A stretch of DNA of 64,000 nt. It comes from an uncultured Verrucomicrobiota bacterium. Lineage in GTDB: Bacteria; Verrucomicrobiota; Verrucomicrobiia; Limisphaerales; UBA9464. Below are positions 45,701 to 53,600 of the stretch, piece after piece. How positions within the stretch are numbered: the first letter of the stretch is position 1; the number at the start of each line of letters is the position of its first letter. A model generated the notes under the pieces. It did not search any database and was not told the DNA's origin. It worked only from the letters and a program-made list of their open reading frames with translations. Location: contig CAIWAH010000249.1 of the NCBI GenBank assembly GCA_903910585.1, forward strand, positions 1-64,000, written 5' to 3'. The position numbers and the translations under genes were made by a program.

Positions 45701-46054
45701 GCGGGCGTAGCTGACGGCGAAACCGTCCGCCGGCCGGCCGTCATTGCCGGTGGCATTGCCCACGCGCAGGTCCGCCGAGAAGGTGAACGCCTTCACCGGC
45801 AGCCCGCCGTCAATGTCGGGGAAGATGATGGACGAGTTCTGGCCGTTGACCGCGTCCGTGATGGAGATGTAGCCGCCCGTGTCGGGGTTGCCGCCCGTGC
45901 CGACGTAAACCGCCGGATTGTTGCCGAAGATCTGCAGTTCGGCCGAAGGGTCCGTGTCGAAGTTGAAGGTCCGGTTGCCCGCCAGCGCCGACGCGGTCAG
46001 CGCCGTCAGCGAGCCCGCAACCACCAACCGATGGAACGAGTTCTTGGGATTCAT
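42749..46054 (-). CDS. large secreted protein with lectin-like, PA14-like and nested PA domains
   Basis: Protein of 1101 residues with a signal peptide (ending SALAG). An L-type-lectin/glucanase-like beta domain spans about 25-265. Two related PA14-like modules follow. The first (about 465-580) has YVMGVASDDGFTVKAG and GVEWFTLKADGTPVLLNDT. The second (about 785-1030) has YYRMGVNSDDNFRVTVG and NVEWFSVTASGEKILLNDT, with a protease-associated (PA) domain inserted at about 840-960 (IAFISRGVCTFVEKCRKAQAAGA). The ending AAAQKFYRARN is the C-terminal module shared with other secreted proteins here. No catalytic domain was recognised; binding of cell-surface or polymeric glycans is inference. Confidence 0.8.
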   Translation of the reverse strand: MNPKNSFHRLVVAGSLTALTASALAGNRTFNFDTDPSAELQIFGNNPAVYVGTGGNPDTGGYISITDAVNGQNSSIIFPDIDGGLPVKAFTFSADLRVGNATGNDGRPADGFAVSYARSGDPVLVAANENPDGVGGAYAAGLPEAGTTTGIAIGFDVWSGNTLPDGGDIEGLIVRVDNVTVLRQALATRNGLCEDVNSIQTGPYNAEAAGDAAGLCWAKLEVGLAEDGKLTVSYKGRKVLDAFQTTFIPTPGRLVLSGRTGGANQNQHVDNIVITTVAAALPTVGPISATPDGFSFVIDDAGASVLNASTLVVTLNGTAVTPTLSKTGSTTTVSYKAGAPFAPGANNTVAVSYKDNGGNAGSGERAFVTPAYTALAAADAVTGPDASKLGFNLRPHQVVSGQPNSTRFTEEQLAGLRGDNQVDLVALGADANGFVARDVIDYKNGSGGSGYFQIDTAYTDLGIPGGALTTEDNSAFEALTYIEFPARGNYVMGVASDDGFTVKAGQNYRDLFKSVAGIFEGGRGVDAGTKFNVYVEAPGVYPFRLLWENGGGGAGVEWFTLKADGTPVLLNDTANGGLKTYRAVSAASAPFVSLVQPYPASAGNSPIVPVEVWLKDGSVAVQDASIALSLNGVSGTPTVSRSGSTVKATLTSAALLPAGSTNVAVLTYQAAGAGTTVTQTWSFVVERYATLPTSVVTAVGTGDAAKPGFNVKTTQGNIRGTTVPNNLEFTEGMLAGLLGANQADQAGFVNGVYAETGTINYARIVDETNGNFTPDRLHPGIPGAEGSTENYASEFTTYVQFPAAGYYRMGVNSDDNFRVTVGEKVGRQYLELTAPANVAGGVAAVATAVGLNGNFGGPLVTSVLSGDLVFLGNSCNADPALPDLTGKIAFISRGVCTFVEKCRKAQAAGAIAVVIGNSDANAGNYPIVMGGDGFDITIPVMMIDNVELNRLKGVAGLQATIGQDTNLRLGEFNNNGRGASDTIFGFVVPEAGVYPIRCSYMQGGGGGNVEWFSVTASGEKILLNDTANANALKAYRARTASPAVTPTLSVRVEGTDIVITYTGTLQSSDTVNTGYGDVAGSSPLRIPLGSAAAQKFYRARN

Positions 46055-46340
46055 TGTTCGTAGGATGTGTCAGTGATGTCGCCCATGGATCCCGGCGCTC
46101 CGGCAGAAACCACCTGCCGGCCGCACCAGCACCACAGCGGCGGCCAAGCCGCACCATACGGCCAACCGCGCGGCCAACAAGCATGTCCTTGGGGCAATCA
46201 CTCCGTCTCACGAGAAAGATTCACCAATCTGCTGCCCCTGAAACGATTGGGTTTGCGCCGTTTCGCGACAATGGACACGGCCAAATGGCGAAAATGGACT
46301 TTGGAACGTTCCCGCCGCACCGTGGTCCAAACACCGGTTC

Positions 46341-47285
46341 ATGAAGTCCGCCCTCCGCCCTCTCGCCCTGTTCCTTGGCCTGCTCCTGTCGGGGCTCGCC
46401 CCAGCGCAGGGCGCGGACACGGTCGTCGGCCCCCCTTCCCGGCCCCTGCACCTGCCCGGCATTGAAAACGCCTTTCAGGCCACCGACCGGGTCTTTTCCG
46501 GCAGCCAGCCCGAAGGCGACGAGGCCTTTGCCGCCCTCCGGAAACTGGGCGTCCGCACCCTCATCTCCGTGGATGGCGCCCGGCCCGAGGTGGAACGGGC
46601 CGCGAAATTCGGCCTGCGTTATGTCCACCTGCCCCACGGTTACGACGGCATCCCGTCCAACACCGCCCTGCGGCTGGCCCAGGCCGCGGCCACGGTCGAG
46701 GGGCCAATTTTTGTCCACTGCCACCACGGCAAACACCGGGGACCGGCCGCCGTCGGCGTCATCTGCCAGGCGACCGCCGGGTGGTCCACCAACCAGGCCA
46801 TCGCCTTCATGAAACAGGCCGGCACCTCCGCCGATTACCCGGGCCTCTACCGTGCCAATCTCGGATTTCGCGTCCCGGACGCTGCCGAATTGGCCCGCCT
46901 CCCGGCCGACTTTCCCGCCCGCGTCGAGGTCTCCGGTCTGGTGGACGCCATGGTCGAGCTCGACCACCGCTGGGACCACCTGAAGGCGATTCAGCAGGCC
47001 GGCTGGAAGGTTCCGGCCAACCAGCCCGATCTCGTGCCCGCCGGCGAAGCGAAGCTGCTGGCCGAAGCCTACCGTGAGCTCCAGCGCACCCCCGAAGCGC
47101 GGACCAAGGGCGAACCGTTCCGCGAACAGCTCCGGCAGGCCGAAACCCGTGCTGAGGCCCTGCACGCCGCGCTGAAAACGAGTCCCGCGTCCGCTCCGGG
47201 CACTTTCGTTCTTCGCCCGGCCGAGGACGCCTTCAAGGGCGCCGGCCAAAGCTGCACGGCCTGCCACCGGCAGTTTCGAAACTGA
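46341..47285 (+). CDS. secreted dual-specificity-type phosphatase with C-terminal heme c site
   Basis: Protein of 314 residues. A signal peptide (1-25) is followed by a cysteine-phosphatase domain (about 45-175) with LGVRTLISVDGA and the P-loop HCHHGKHRG (Cys127, Arg133), the CX5R catalytic signature. A helical region (about 185-314) ends in SCTACHRQF, a CxxCH heme c site (Cys305, Cys308, His309) in the last ten residues, as in class II (cytochrome c'-like) proteins. Export fits heme attachment outside the cytoplasm. The combination is unusual, and the substrate is unknown. Confidence 0.82.
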   Translation: MKSALRPLALFLGLLLSGLAPAQGADTVVGPPSRPLHLPGIENAFQATDRVFSGSQPEGDEAFAALRKLGVRTLISVDGARPEVERAAKFGLRYVHLPHGYDGIPSNTALRLAQAAATVEGPIFVHCHHGKHRGPAAVGVICQATAGWSTNQAIAFMKQAGTSADYPGLYRANLGFRVPDAAELARLPADFPARVEVSGLVDAMVELDHRWDHLKAIQQAGWKVPANQPDLVPAGEAKLLAEAYRELQRTPEARTKGEPFREQLRQAETRAEALHAALKTSPASAPGTFVLRPAEDAFKGAGQSCTACHRQFRN

Positions 47286-47382
47286 GTCCGCCCAATCACC
47301 CTGCCAATCGTCGCACGTCCCCGCTCACACTCATCCTCTAGGCGGCCCCTGCCAACGCGCCTTGCCGGGAACCCCGCGACTG

Positions 47383-48066
47383 TCATTTGTGAACCGCCCC
47401 GGCGACTTCAACGGGCGAAGCAGGAACATCCAGCAGCGCGCGCGCCTGCGTTTGGCAGAGGTGGAAGGCCAGCCCCAGCCCGGCGCCGAGCCCCAGCCCG
47501 TAGCAGACTCCCCACGCCAGCATCGCCGTGGGCCGATGATGCCGCAGGAGCAGGGCGGTGACCTCGCCGCCCACGAAATACCCGAGCGCGTTCAACCCAA
47601 ACAGCGCCGCCACCACGCGGAGCCACTGCTCCCGGGCCCCGAAGGCCGTGCACAGCAACCCGCCCATGAGCGCCGTGCCGGCCAGCAGGCCGACCACGCT
47701 CGCGAGGTGATCGTTGACCCTGGCCAGGGCCATCCAGCCGCCGGTCCACGCCACGGCATAGGCGGCGAAGGCGAGGCCGAAGACCTGGTTGAACCGCCGC
47801 AGCGAGCCCGGCCCCAAAATCAGGCGATGCAGCAGCGGTCCGGTCAGACCAAGGAACACAAGGGCGCAGACGGCATACAGGCCAGCCTCGCCCACGACCT
47901 GGTGCAGCGCCCGCCCGAACACCGCCCACGGCACGAAGCCGGCCACGCTGACCAGCATGAAGCCCAGCGCACCGCGCGTGACGGAGGCGCCCACGGTGGG
48001 CACGGGAGAGCCCGCCGCGCGGGCGCGGTCGGCGAGACTTGAGGGATCGAGTTGGAACCAGGCCAT
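47383..48066 (-). CDS. multi-span membrane protein, unknown
   Basis: Protein of 227 residues starting at the ATG at 48066 (MAWFQLDPSSLADR). About six hydrophobic segments alternate with short loops (GALGFMLVSVAGFVPWAVFG, LYAVCALVFLGLTGPLLH, FGLAFAAYAVAWTGGWMAL, VVGLLAGTALMGGLLCTAFG and others). Not recognised. It is convergent with the phosphatase gene. Confidence 0.75.
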   Translation of the reverse strand: MAWFQLDPSSLADRARAAGSPVPTVGASVTRGALGFMLVSVAGFVPWAVFGRALHQVVGEAGLYAVCALVFLGLTGPLLHRLILGPGSLRRFNQVFGLAFAAYAVAWTGGWMALARVNDHLASVVGLLAGTALMGGLLCTAFGAREQWLRVVAALFGLNALGYFVGGEVTALLLRHHRPTAMLAWGVCYGLGLGAGLGLAFHLCQTQARALLDVPASPVEVAGAVHK

Positions 48067-48583
48067 GGCAGGAAGTCCCGGCAGTGTTTCCGACCGCCAT
48101 TTCCGGGCGAGCACAATCCAGCGGGGACACCCATGTGGGGCTTACCTGATCGTCGGGGCGGAGCCGGAGCGCTTGGACCGCTGCGCGTCGGAAATCGTGC
48201 TGCCGGTTTGCAACCGTCAGGGGCCGGCGGCGATGGCTCCGGGATTTCCTGCCGGTGCCGGTCCGGAACATTGGCTCTGGCCGCAGGCCACCGCGCCCCC
48301 CGCCCCGCAGCCCTGGGCTTCTCCTGGGCCACACGGGACGGCAATGGCGAAGCTGATCCTTCCGCAGGGACAGTGCGCGGGCGGATTTTGATTCCCGCAG
48401 GGAAAGACCCCGCGGAGCCATCGCGGGGCGTTTCTGAGCGCCTCCGTGTGGCGGACCGAAGACTTCGGTAGCGGGCCGGTAAACAAACGGTGCCGGAACT
48501 GCGCGGGGCTTGCCAGCTCCGGGGCCGCTGTGGTGTAGAGGCGAGGAGTGCGGTCGGGCGCATCCCTCCGGCCGCCGGGGAAC
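48067..48583. other. 517-base region without a supportable gene
   Basis: Between the divergent membrane protein and LpxH-like genes. Short plus-strand open frames exist but show no family features. A hairpin CCCCGCG/CGCGGGG at 48408-48428 is followed by CGTTTCT on the plus strand and TCTTTCCCT on the minus strand; it may be a terminator or a regulatory structure. It has no obvious upstream gene to terminate. Confidence 0.5.
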
Positions 48584-49453
48584 ATGCGCTTCCGCACCAT
48601 CTGGATCTCCGACGTGCACCTGGGCAGCCGGCATGCCCAGGCCGAGCCCCTGCTGGAATTCCTCCGGGAGGCGGAATGCCAGCACCTGTATCTGGTGGGC
48701 GACATCGTGGACGGCTGGGAGCTCCGGCGTCGTTGGCTCTGGAACGGGGAGGCGAACACGGTGGTGCAGAAGCTCCTTCGCAAAAACCGCAAGGACACCC
48801 GCGTCACGTATGTTTACGGCAATCATGACGAGTTCATGCAGCACTTCACGGGGCTGAGCCTCGGCGGTGTGCGGGTCGTCGAACGGGCCGTCCACGTCAC
48901 CGCCGACCGGCGCCGCTATCTGGTCATCCACGGACATCAGCTCGACGGCCTGGTGCATTTCAACCGGCTGCTGGAGCGGGTGGGGTCACGGCTTTACGAC
49001 TGGATCCTGGTCCTCAACACGGGCTTCAACCGGGCCCGACGGCGCCTGGGTTTCGGCCATTGGTCGGTGGCGGCCTACCTCAAGGGAAAGGCGAAGTCCG
49101 CGGTCCGTTACGTCACCCAGTTCGAGGAGGGCATGGCCCGGCTCGCTTCGGAGGCCCGCGCCCACGGGGTGATCTGCGGCCACATTCATCGGGCGGAGAA
49201 CCGGCACATCGGGGGGCTGCACTACCTCAACTGCGGCGACTGGGTGGAAAGCTGCACGGCCCTGGTCGAGCATTTCGACGGTTCGTTTGAAATCCTGAAA
49301 TTGCATGAAACTCCTGTTCGCGGTCCAGGGCGAGGGGCGGGGCCACATGACCCAGGCGCTGGCCGCCCAGCAATGGTGCCGGCGGTTCGATCACCAGGTG
49401 GTGGGAGTGCTGGCGGGACTTCCCCCCAGCCGGAGCTGGCCGGCCTATTTTGA
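48584..49453 (+). CDS. LpxH-like metallophosphoesterase (UDP-2,3-diacylglucosamine diphosphatase type)
   Basis: Protein of 289 residues. Two-metal phosphoesterase motifs are clear: ISDVHLGSRH (residues 8-17), GDIVDGWE, YGNHDEF, VIHGHQLDG and GHIHRAEN. This set matches COG2908/LpxH-type enzymes that cleave UDP-diacylglucosamine in lipid A synthesis. The family's natural end falls near residue 240 (FEILKLHE). The frame then runs on for ~50 Gly/Pro-rich codons overlapping the glycosyltransferase gene by 149 bases, which looks like a lost stop or frameshift rather than function. Confidence 0.85.
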   Translation: MRFRTIWISDVHLGSRHAQAEPLLEFLREAECQHLYLVGDIVDGWELRRRWLWNGEANTVVQKLLRKNRKDTRVTYVYGNHDEFMQHFTGLSLGGVRVVERAVHVTADRRRYLVIHGHQLDGLVHFNRLLERVGSRLYDWILVLNTGFNRARRRLGFGHWSVAAYLKGKAKSAVRYVTQFEEGMARLASEARAHGVICGHIHRAENRHIGGLHYLNCGDWVESCTALVEHFDGSFEILKLHETPVRGPGRGAGPHDPGAGRPAMVPAVRSPGGGSAGGTSPQPELAGLF

Positions 49454-50450
49454 GCACGGATTTGACGTCCCGGTCACGCGCCTCGTCAGCCCGGCCATGA
49501 CCTACCGGTCCGGCCGCTCGTTCGACCTCCCGGCCACGCTCTGGTCGCTGGTTCGACAGGCCGGAGCGTTTCGGCGCAGTGTCGCCACCCTCCGCGACGC
49601 CGTCCGGCGGACCCAGCCCGACCTTATCGTCAATTTCCTCGAACCCATCGTCGGACTGGCCGGTCTGGGAGCCGACCTCGGGGTTCCGGTCCTGTCCGTC
49701 GGCCACCACTTCATGCTCCGGCATCCGGCCTTTCCCACCGCCACGGTGTCCGGGCTGCAAACGTTCGGGCTCCATCGCTATGTCGATTTCGCGGGGCGGA
49801 ACTCGGTCCACTACGGGCTGTCCTTCTATGAGGCGGGCGATCTGCCGGCGGCGGAACTCCTCGTGGGGCCGCCCCTGCTCCGGGACGAACTGCTGGCCCT
49901 GGCCGGCCAACCGGCGGGGGATCACCTCCTCGTTTACCTGCTCAACGCCGGTTATCGGTCCGACATCGAACGATGGCACCGCCGACGTCCCGAAGTTCCC
50001 CTGCATGTCTTCTACGACCGCGCCGGCGCCCCGGAGGAGGAAGCGGTTGATTCCACGCTGACGTTTCACCGGCTCAATGCCGGGAAGTTTCTGCGGTTCA
50101 TGGCGACCGCGCGGGGCGTTGCCTGCACCGCGGGGTTCGAATCGGTTTGCGAGGCGGCCTGGCTGGGAAAACCGGTGCTCGCCGTGCCGGTGCAGAATCA
50201 CGTCGAACAGCAGCTGAACGCGGTGGACGCCGAGGATGCGGGCATTGCCACCGGCGCCGGCTCGTTCGAACTCGACCGCCTGCTGGAGGCCACATCAGGC
50301 CACGCCCATGAACGGTTCCAGGCGTGGGTCGCCCAATCGGATCTCCGGTTCCTGCGGGCCATCCACTACACGGTCAGCAGTCGCCGGAACCGGATCTCCC
50401 CAGCCGCTGTCCCCACCCCGGAATCGCTGGTGCCGCAAAGCGGTCGCTGA
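49305..50450 (+). CDS. glycosyltransferase of the MurG-like (GT28/GT-B) type
   Basis: Protein of 381 residues. It opens MKLLFAVQGEGRGHMTQALA, the glycine-rich loop typical of the VC2487/MJ1255-like glycosyltransferases. Later come VLSVGHHFMLRHP and the C-terminal donor-site region GVACTAGFESVCEAAWLGKPVLAVPVQNHVEQQLNA. The coding region begins inside the 3' end of the LpxH-like gene in another frame, so the two are cotranscribed. The adjacency suggests lipid or envelope glycan synthesis. Confidence 0.86.
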   Translation: MKLLFAVQGEGRGHMTQALAAQQWCRRFDHQVVGVLAGLPPSRSWPAYFEHGFDVPVTRLVSPAMTYRSGRSFDLPATLWSLVRQAGAFRRSVATLRDAVRRTQPDLIVNFLEPIVGLAGLGADLGVPVLSVGHHFMLRHPAFPTATVSGLQTFGLHRYVDFAGRNSVHYGLSFYEAGDLPAAELLVGPPLLRDELLALAGQPAGDHLLVYLLNAGYRSDIERWHRRRPEVPLHVFYDRAGAPEEEAVDSTLTFHRLNAGKFLRFMATARGVACTAGFESVCEAAWLGKPVLAVPVQNHVEQQLNAVDAEDAGIATGAGSFELDRLLEATSGHAHERFQAWVAQSDLRFLRAIHYTVSSRRNRISPAAVPTPESLVPQSGR

Positions 50451-50550
50451 CTCCGGTGGGAAGGCGGGCCGCAGTTCCCACCGCCCATCGCCCGGTTCAC
50501 TTCCTCGCGCTTCGCGGCGCGGATCGCCTGTGCGGGCAGGCCCTCTCACC

Positions 50551-50596
50551 GCCTGAAAAGCAAATGGGCGCCGCGACGGTTGCCCGCCGCGGCGCC
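50551..50596 (-). terminator. rho-independent terminator of the phytase-like/5'-nucleotidase gene
   Basis: Perfect 9-bp stem GGCGCCGCG/CGCGGCGCC at 50567-50575 and 50588-50596. Reading the minus strand it is followed by CATTTGCTTTT. It lies 22 bases after the stop. Confidence 0.75.
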
Positions 50597-50618
50597 GTTC
50601 ACTCCACTGGTTACCGCC

Positions 50619-53600
50619 CTATTCGACTACCACCACCCGGTAGTAGCGTTGGTCGTTGGGCGGGCGTTCATCAGTCAGTTCGCGCAGCGTGCCCGTGCCG
50701 GCGGTCTGCAACGGCAGGCGTTCCCAGGTGCCGTCGATCGATTCCTTCGACTCGGCGGCATAGAGGCGGCCGGGCAGCGAGCGGAAGGTGAGGCGCGTGG
50801 CCGGCGTCGGCCCCTCGATCCGGCGCACGAGCGGCGCCAGCACCACGTCACCGCGGCGCGAGAGGTTCTGGATGCGCAAATCTTCGGCGACCGGCGCGTC
50901 GGCCTGGCGGAAGACTTCAATGGCTTTCAGGTAGTCCGCGAGCGCCTTCTGTTCGCCGCCGTCGGTCTCGAACGCCAGCGTCGTTCCCGCCGGCACGAGG
51001 TCGAGCCGCTGGGTGCCCAGGGTCAGGGCGAAGTAGCTGTCGCCGCCACCCGCCAGGAAGTTCAGCGTGACGATCCGGAAGGTGCGGTTCGCATCGCCGA
51101 CGAGCTGGCCGTTCTCGACGACCAGGTCCTGGCTGTCGTCGGGCCGGATCACGACGAGGTTGCGGAGCCGTTCGCCGGCGAAGCTGATCGCCGTGGGAAC
51201 CCCGTTCGCGTCGCGCACGTAGGTCATCGGCGCATTGGTCGGCACGAAGCTGAAGGTCAGTCCGGACACCTGCGGGAACTGCCCCGGGGTGCCGCTGCCG
51301 GCCACGGCCCATTCCATGGTGTCGCGCAGCTGCTGCGCCGTCAGGGTCACCAGTGAGAGCGTGTTGTTGAACCGGAGGCTGTTCTCGATGTCGAGCTGGC
51401 TGACTTCACCGGCCTGCTTGCCGACGCGCGGGTTGGCCGGCGGCGGAATCAGGGTGACGCTGCCGCCGGAGGACGACACGGCGCCGATGGCATCGCGGAT
51501 GCCGCCACCGTTCTTGAGCGAGATCACGGTGTCCGGATCGGTCTGGCGGGCGCGCCAGAGGTTGGCGTCGGCCGTGAGGTCGCCCAGGTTGGTTTCCTCG
51601 GTGCGGACGCCGGTGCGGAGGCCGTTGAGGTAAACCGCGGTGCGGCCGAAGCGGTTGCCGTCCTTGCCGTCCACGATGGTGGCGAGCTTGGTGACGACGT
51701 CCACGACGGCGGCGCTCGGGGCGGCGTTGCCGGTGTCGAGCACGCCCTGCACGTCGGTCGCGTAGGCGCCGCTGCGTGCGTCGAAGCCGGTGAGCTTGCC
51801 GGCCTCGTCGAAGCTGGCGATCAGGCGGCCAACATAACGGTAGTTGGAACCAGTGTTCACGACATACACCGGCTCGCCGGTAGCCGAGGTGAACTGGGTC
51901 GGATACGGGCTGGCCGCGAAGTCCTCGGGCCGCAGGCGGTCGGCCGGCTTGGCGAAGACGCTGTGGGAACCGCCGGCGACGATGAGGTCCACGTCGCGCA
52001 GTTGTGCAGCCAACTCGAACTCACGGGCGAACTGCTGGAGGTGGGTCATCACGATCACCTTGTTCACGCCGAGCGCGAGCAGGCCGTCCACCGCCGCCTG
52101 GATGTCGGCGGCGAGGTTCTGGGAGACGCCCACGTTGCCGGGCGAGGAGATCGAGCGCAGCTCGGTGACCGTGCCGCCCACGAGGCCGATCTTCTGGCCG
52201 GCGACGGTGACGATGGCGCTCTTGGCGACCTTGTTCTTCATGGCGGCAACGTCCTGGCCGTCGGCGGTCACCAGGCTGGCCATGCTGCTGTCGGTGGCGA
52301 AGTTCAGGTTCGCGCTCAGATACGGGAACGCCGTGCCCGCATAGCCGGCGGCCGTGTCAGGCAGGATGAGGCTGCGGACCTGCGCGGTGTTGTCGTCGAA
52401 CTCATGGTTGCCGAAGCAGGAGGCCTGCACGCCGAGGGCATTGAGGATCGCGATGTCGGCGCGGCCCTTGATGCCGTTGAACGGCGCGGCCGGGTCGGCG
52501 CTGGCGGTGAAGAACGGTCCGGGGATGTAGTTGTCACCGGAAGCCAGCACGAGCGTCGCGGCCGGCAGGTCCGCCTTCAGCGCGTTGAGCACGGAGGAGA
52601 AGCGCGGCGCGTCATCCAGCGCGGCGATGCCCGCCTCGAAGTCCGACGCGTGCAGCACCTGGAGCGTGAGCGCGCCGCTGACGGCACGGGTGACGGTCAC
52701 GTTGACCGGGGCGCTCGTCGAGGTGAGCCCCAGGTTATCGGTCGCGACGGCCGTGAGGACGTGGGGGCCGACCGGGGCGTTGGCGAAGCTGAAACTGAAG
52801 GGCGCGCTCGAGGACGAACCCAGCTTCTGGGCGCCGGCGAAGTAGTCCACGGACTTCACCGAACCATCTGCATCTGCCGCGGAGACCTGGAACGCGAGGG
52901 TGAACGGCGCTGCGGCCACAGTGGCATCAGCTGGCGACGTGATCGCGATTGTGGGCGCGAGGTTGCCGGCGGTGACCGTCACCGCCTTGGTCGCCTCCGC
53001 GGTGGCACCCGCGTTATCGGTGACCACGACGCGATAGGCGTGTTCGCCCACGGCCGGGTTGGTCAAATCCCAAACCCAGGGGAAGGCCGTCTTCTCACCG
53101 AGCTTGACGCCGTCCTCGAAGAACTCGGCCTTCACCACCACCCCGTCGGTGTCGGACACGGCGGCGGTCAGCGGGAGCATTCCCTGGGCGTAGCTGCCGC
53201 CGGACGGCAGCGTGATCTCAACGGCGGGCGAAACGTTGGCGAGCCGGGGCGTGCCGACGCCGGGCAGGGTGACGCGGTAAGCCAGCAGCATCAGGTCCAC
53301 CGTGACCGCGTTGGTCCCCACCGGAACGCCATTGTGATAGACAACTTCGCCCTTGAAGTCGTTGTCGTTGCCCACCAGCAGGAGGTAGTCGTCGGGATTC
53401 GCCGGGTCCTTCAGCGGAATCAGGCTGAGTGCCTCCCATTTTTCGCAGAGCGAATTCGCGTCCTGATTGGTGCTCGTGTTCAGGCCAAACTTGGCAAGCT
53501 GGGCCCCGTCGAGCAGGTCCACGAAATCCTGCCGGGCCACGGCGGACAGTCCCGCTGGCAGGGCAGTCCCGGTGGCCGGCAGCGAGAGCTGGCCGGGCGC

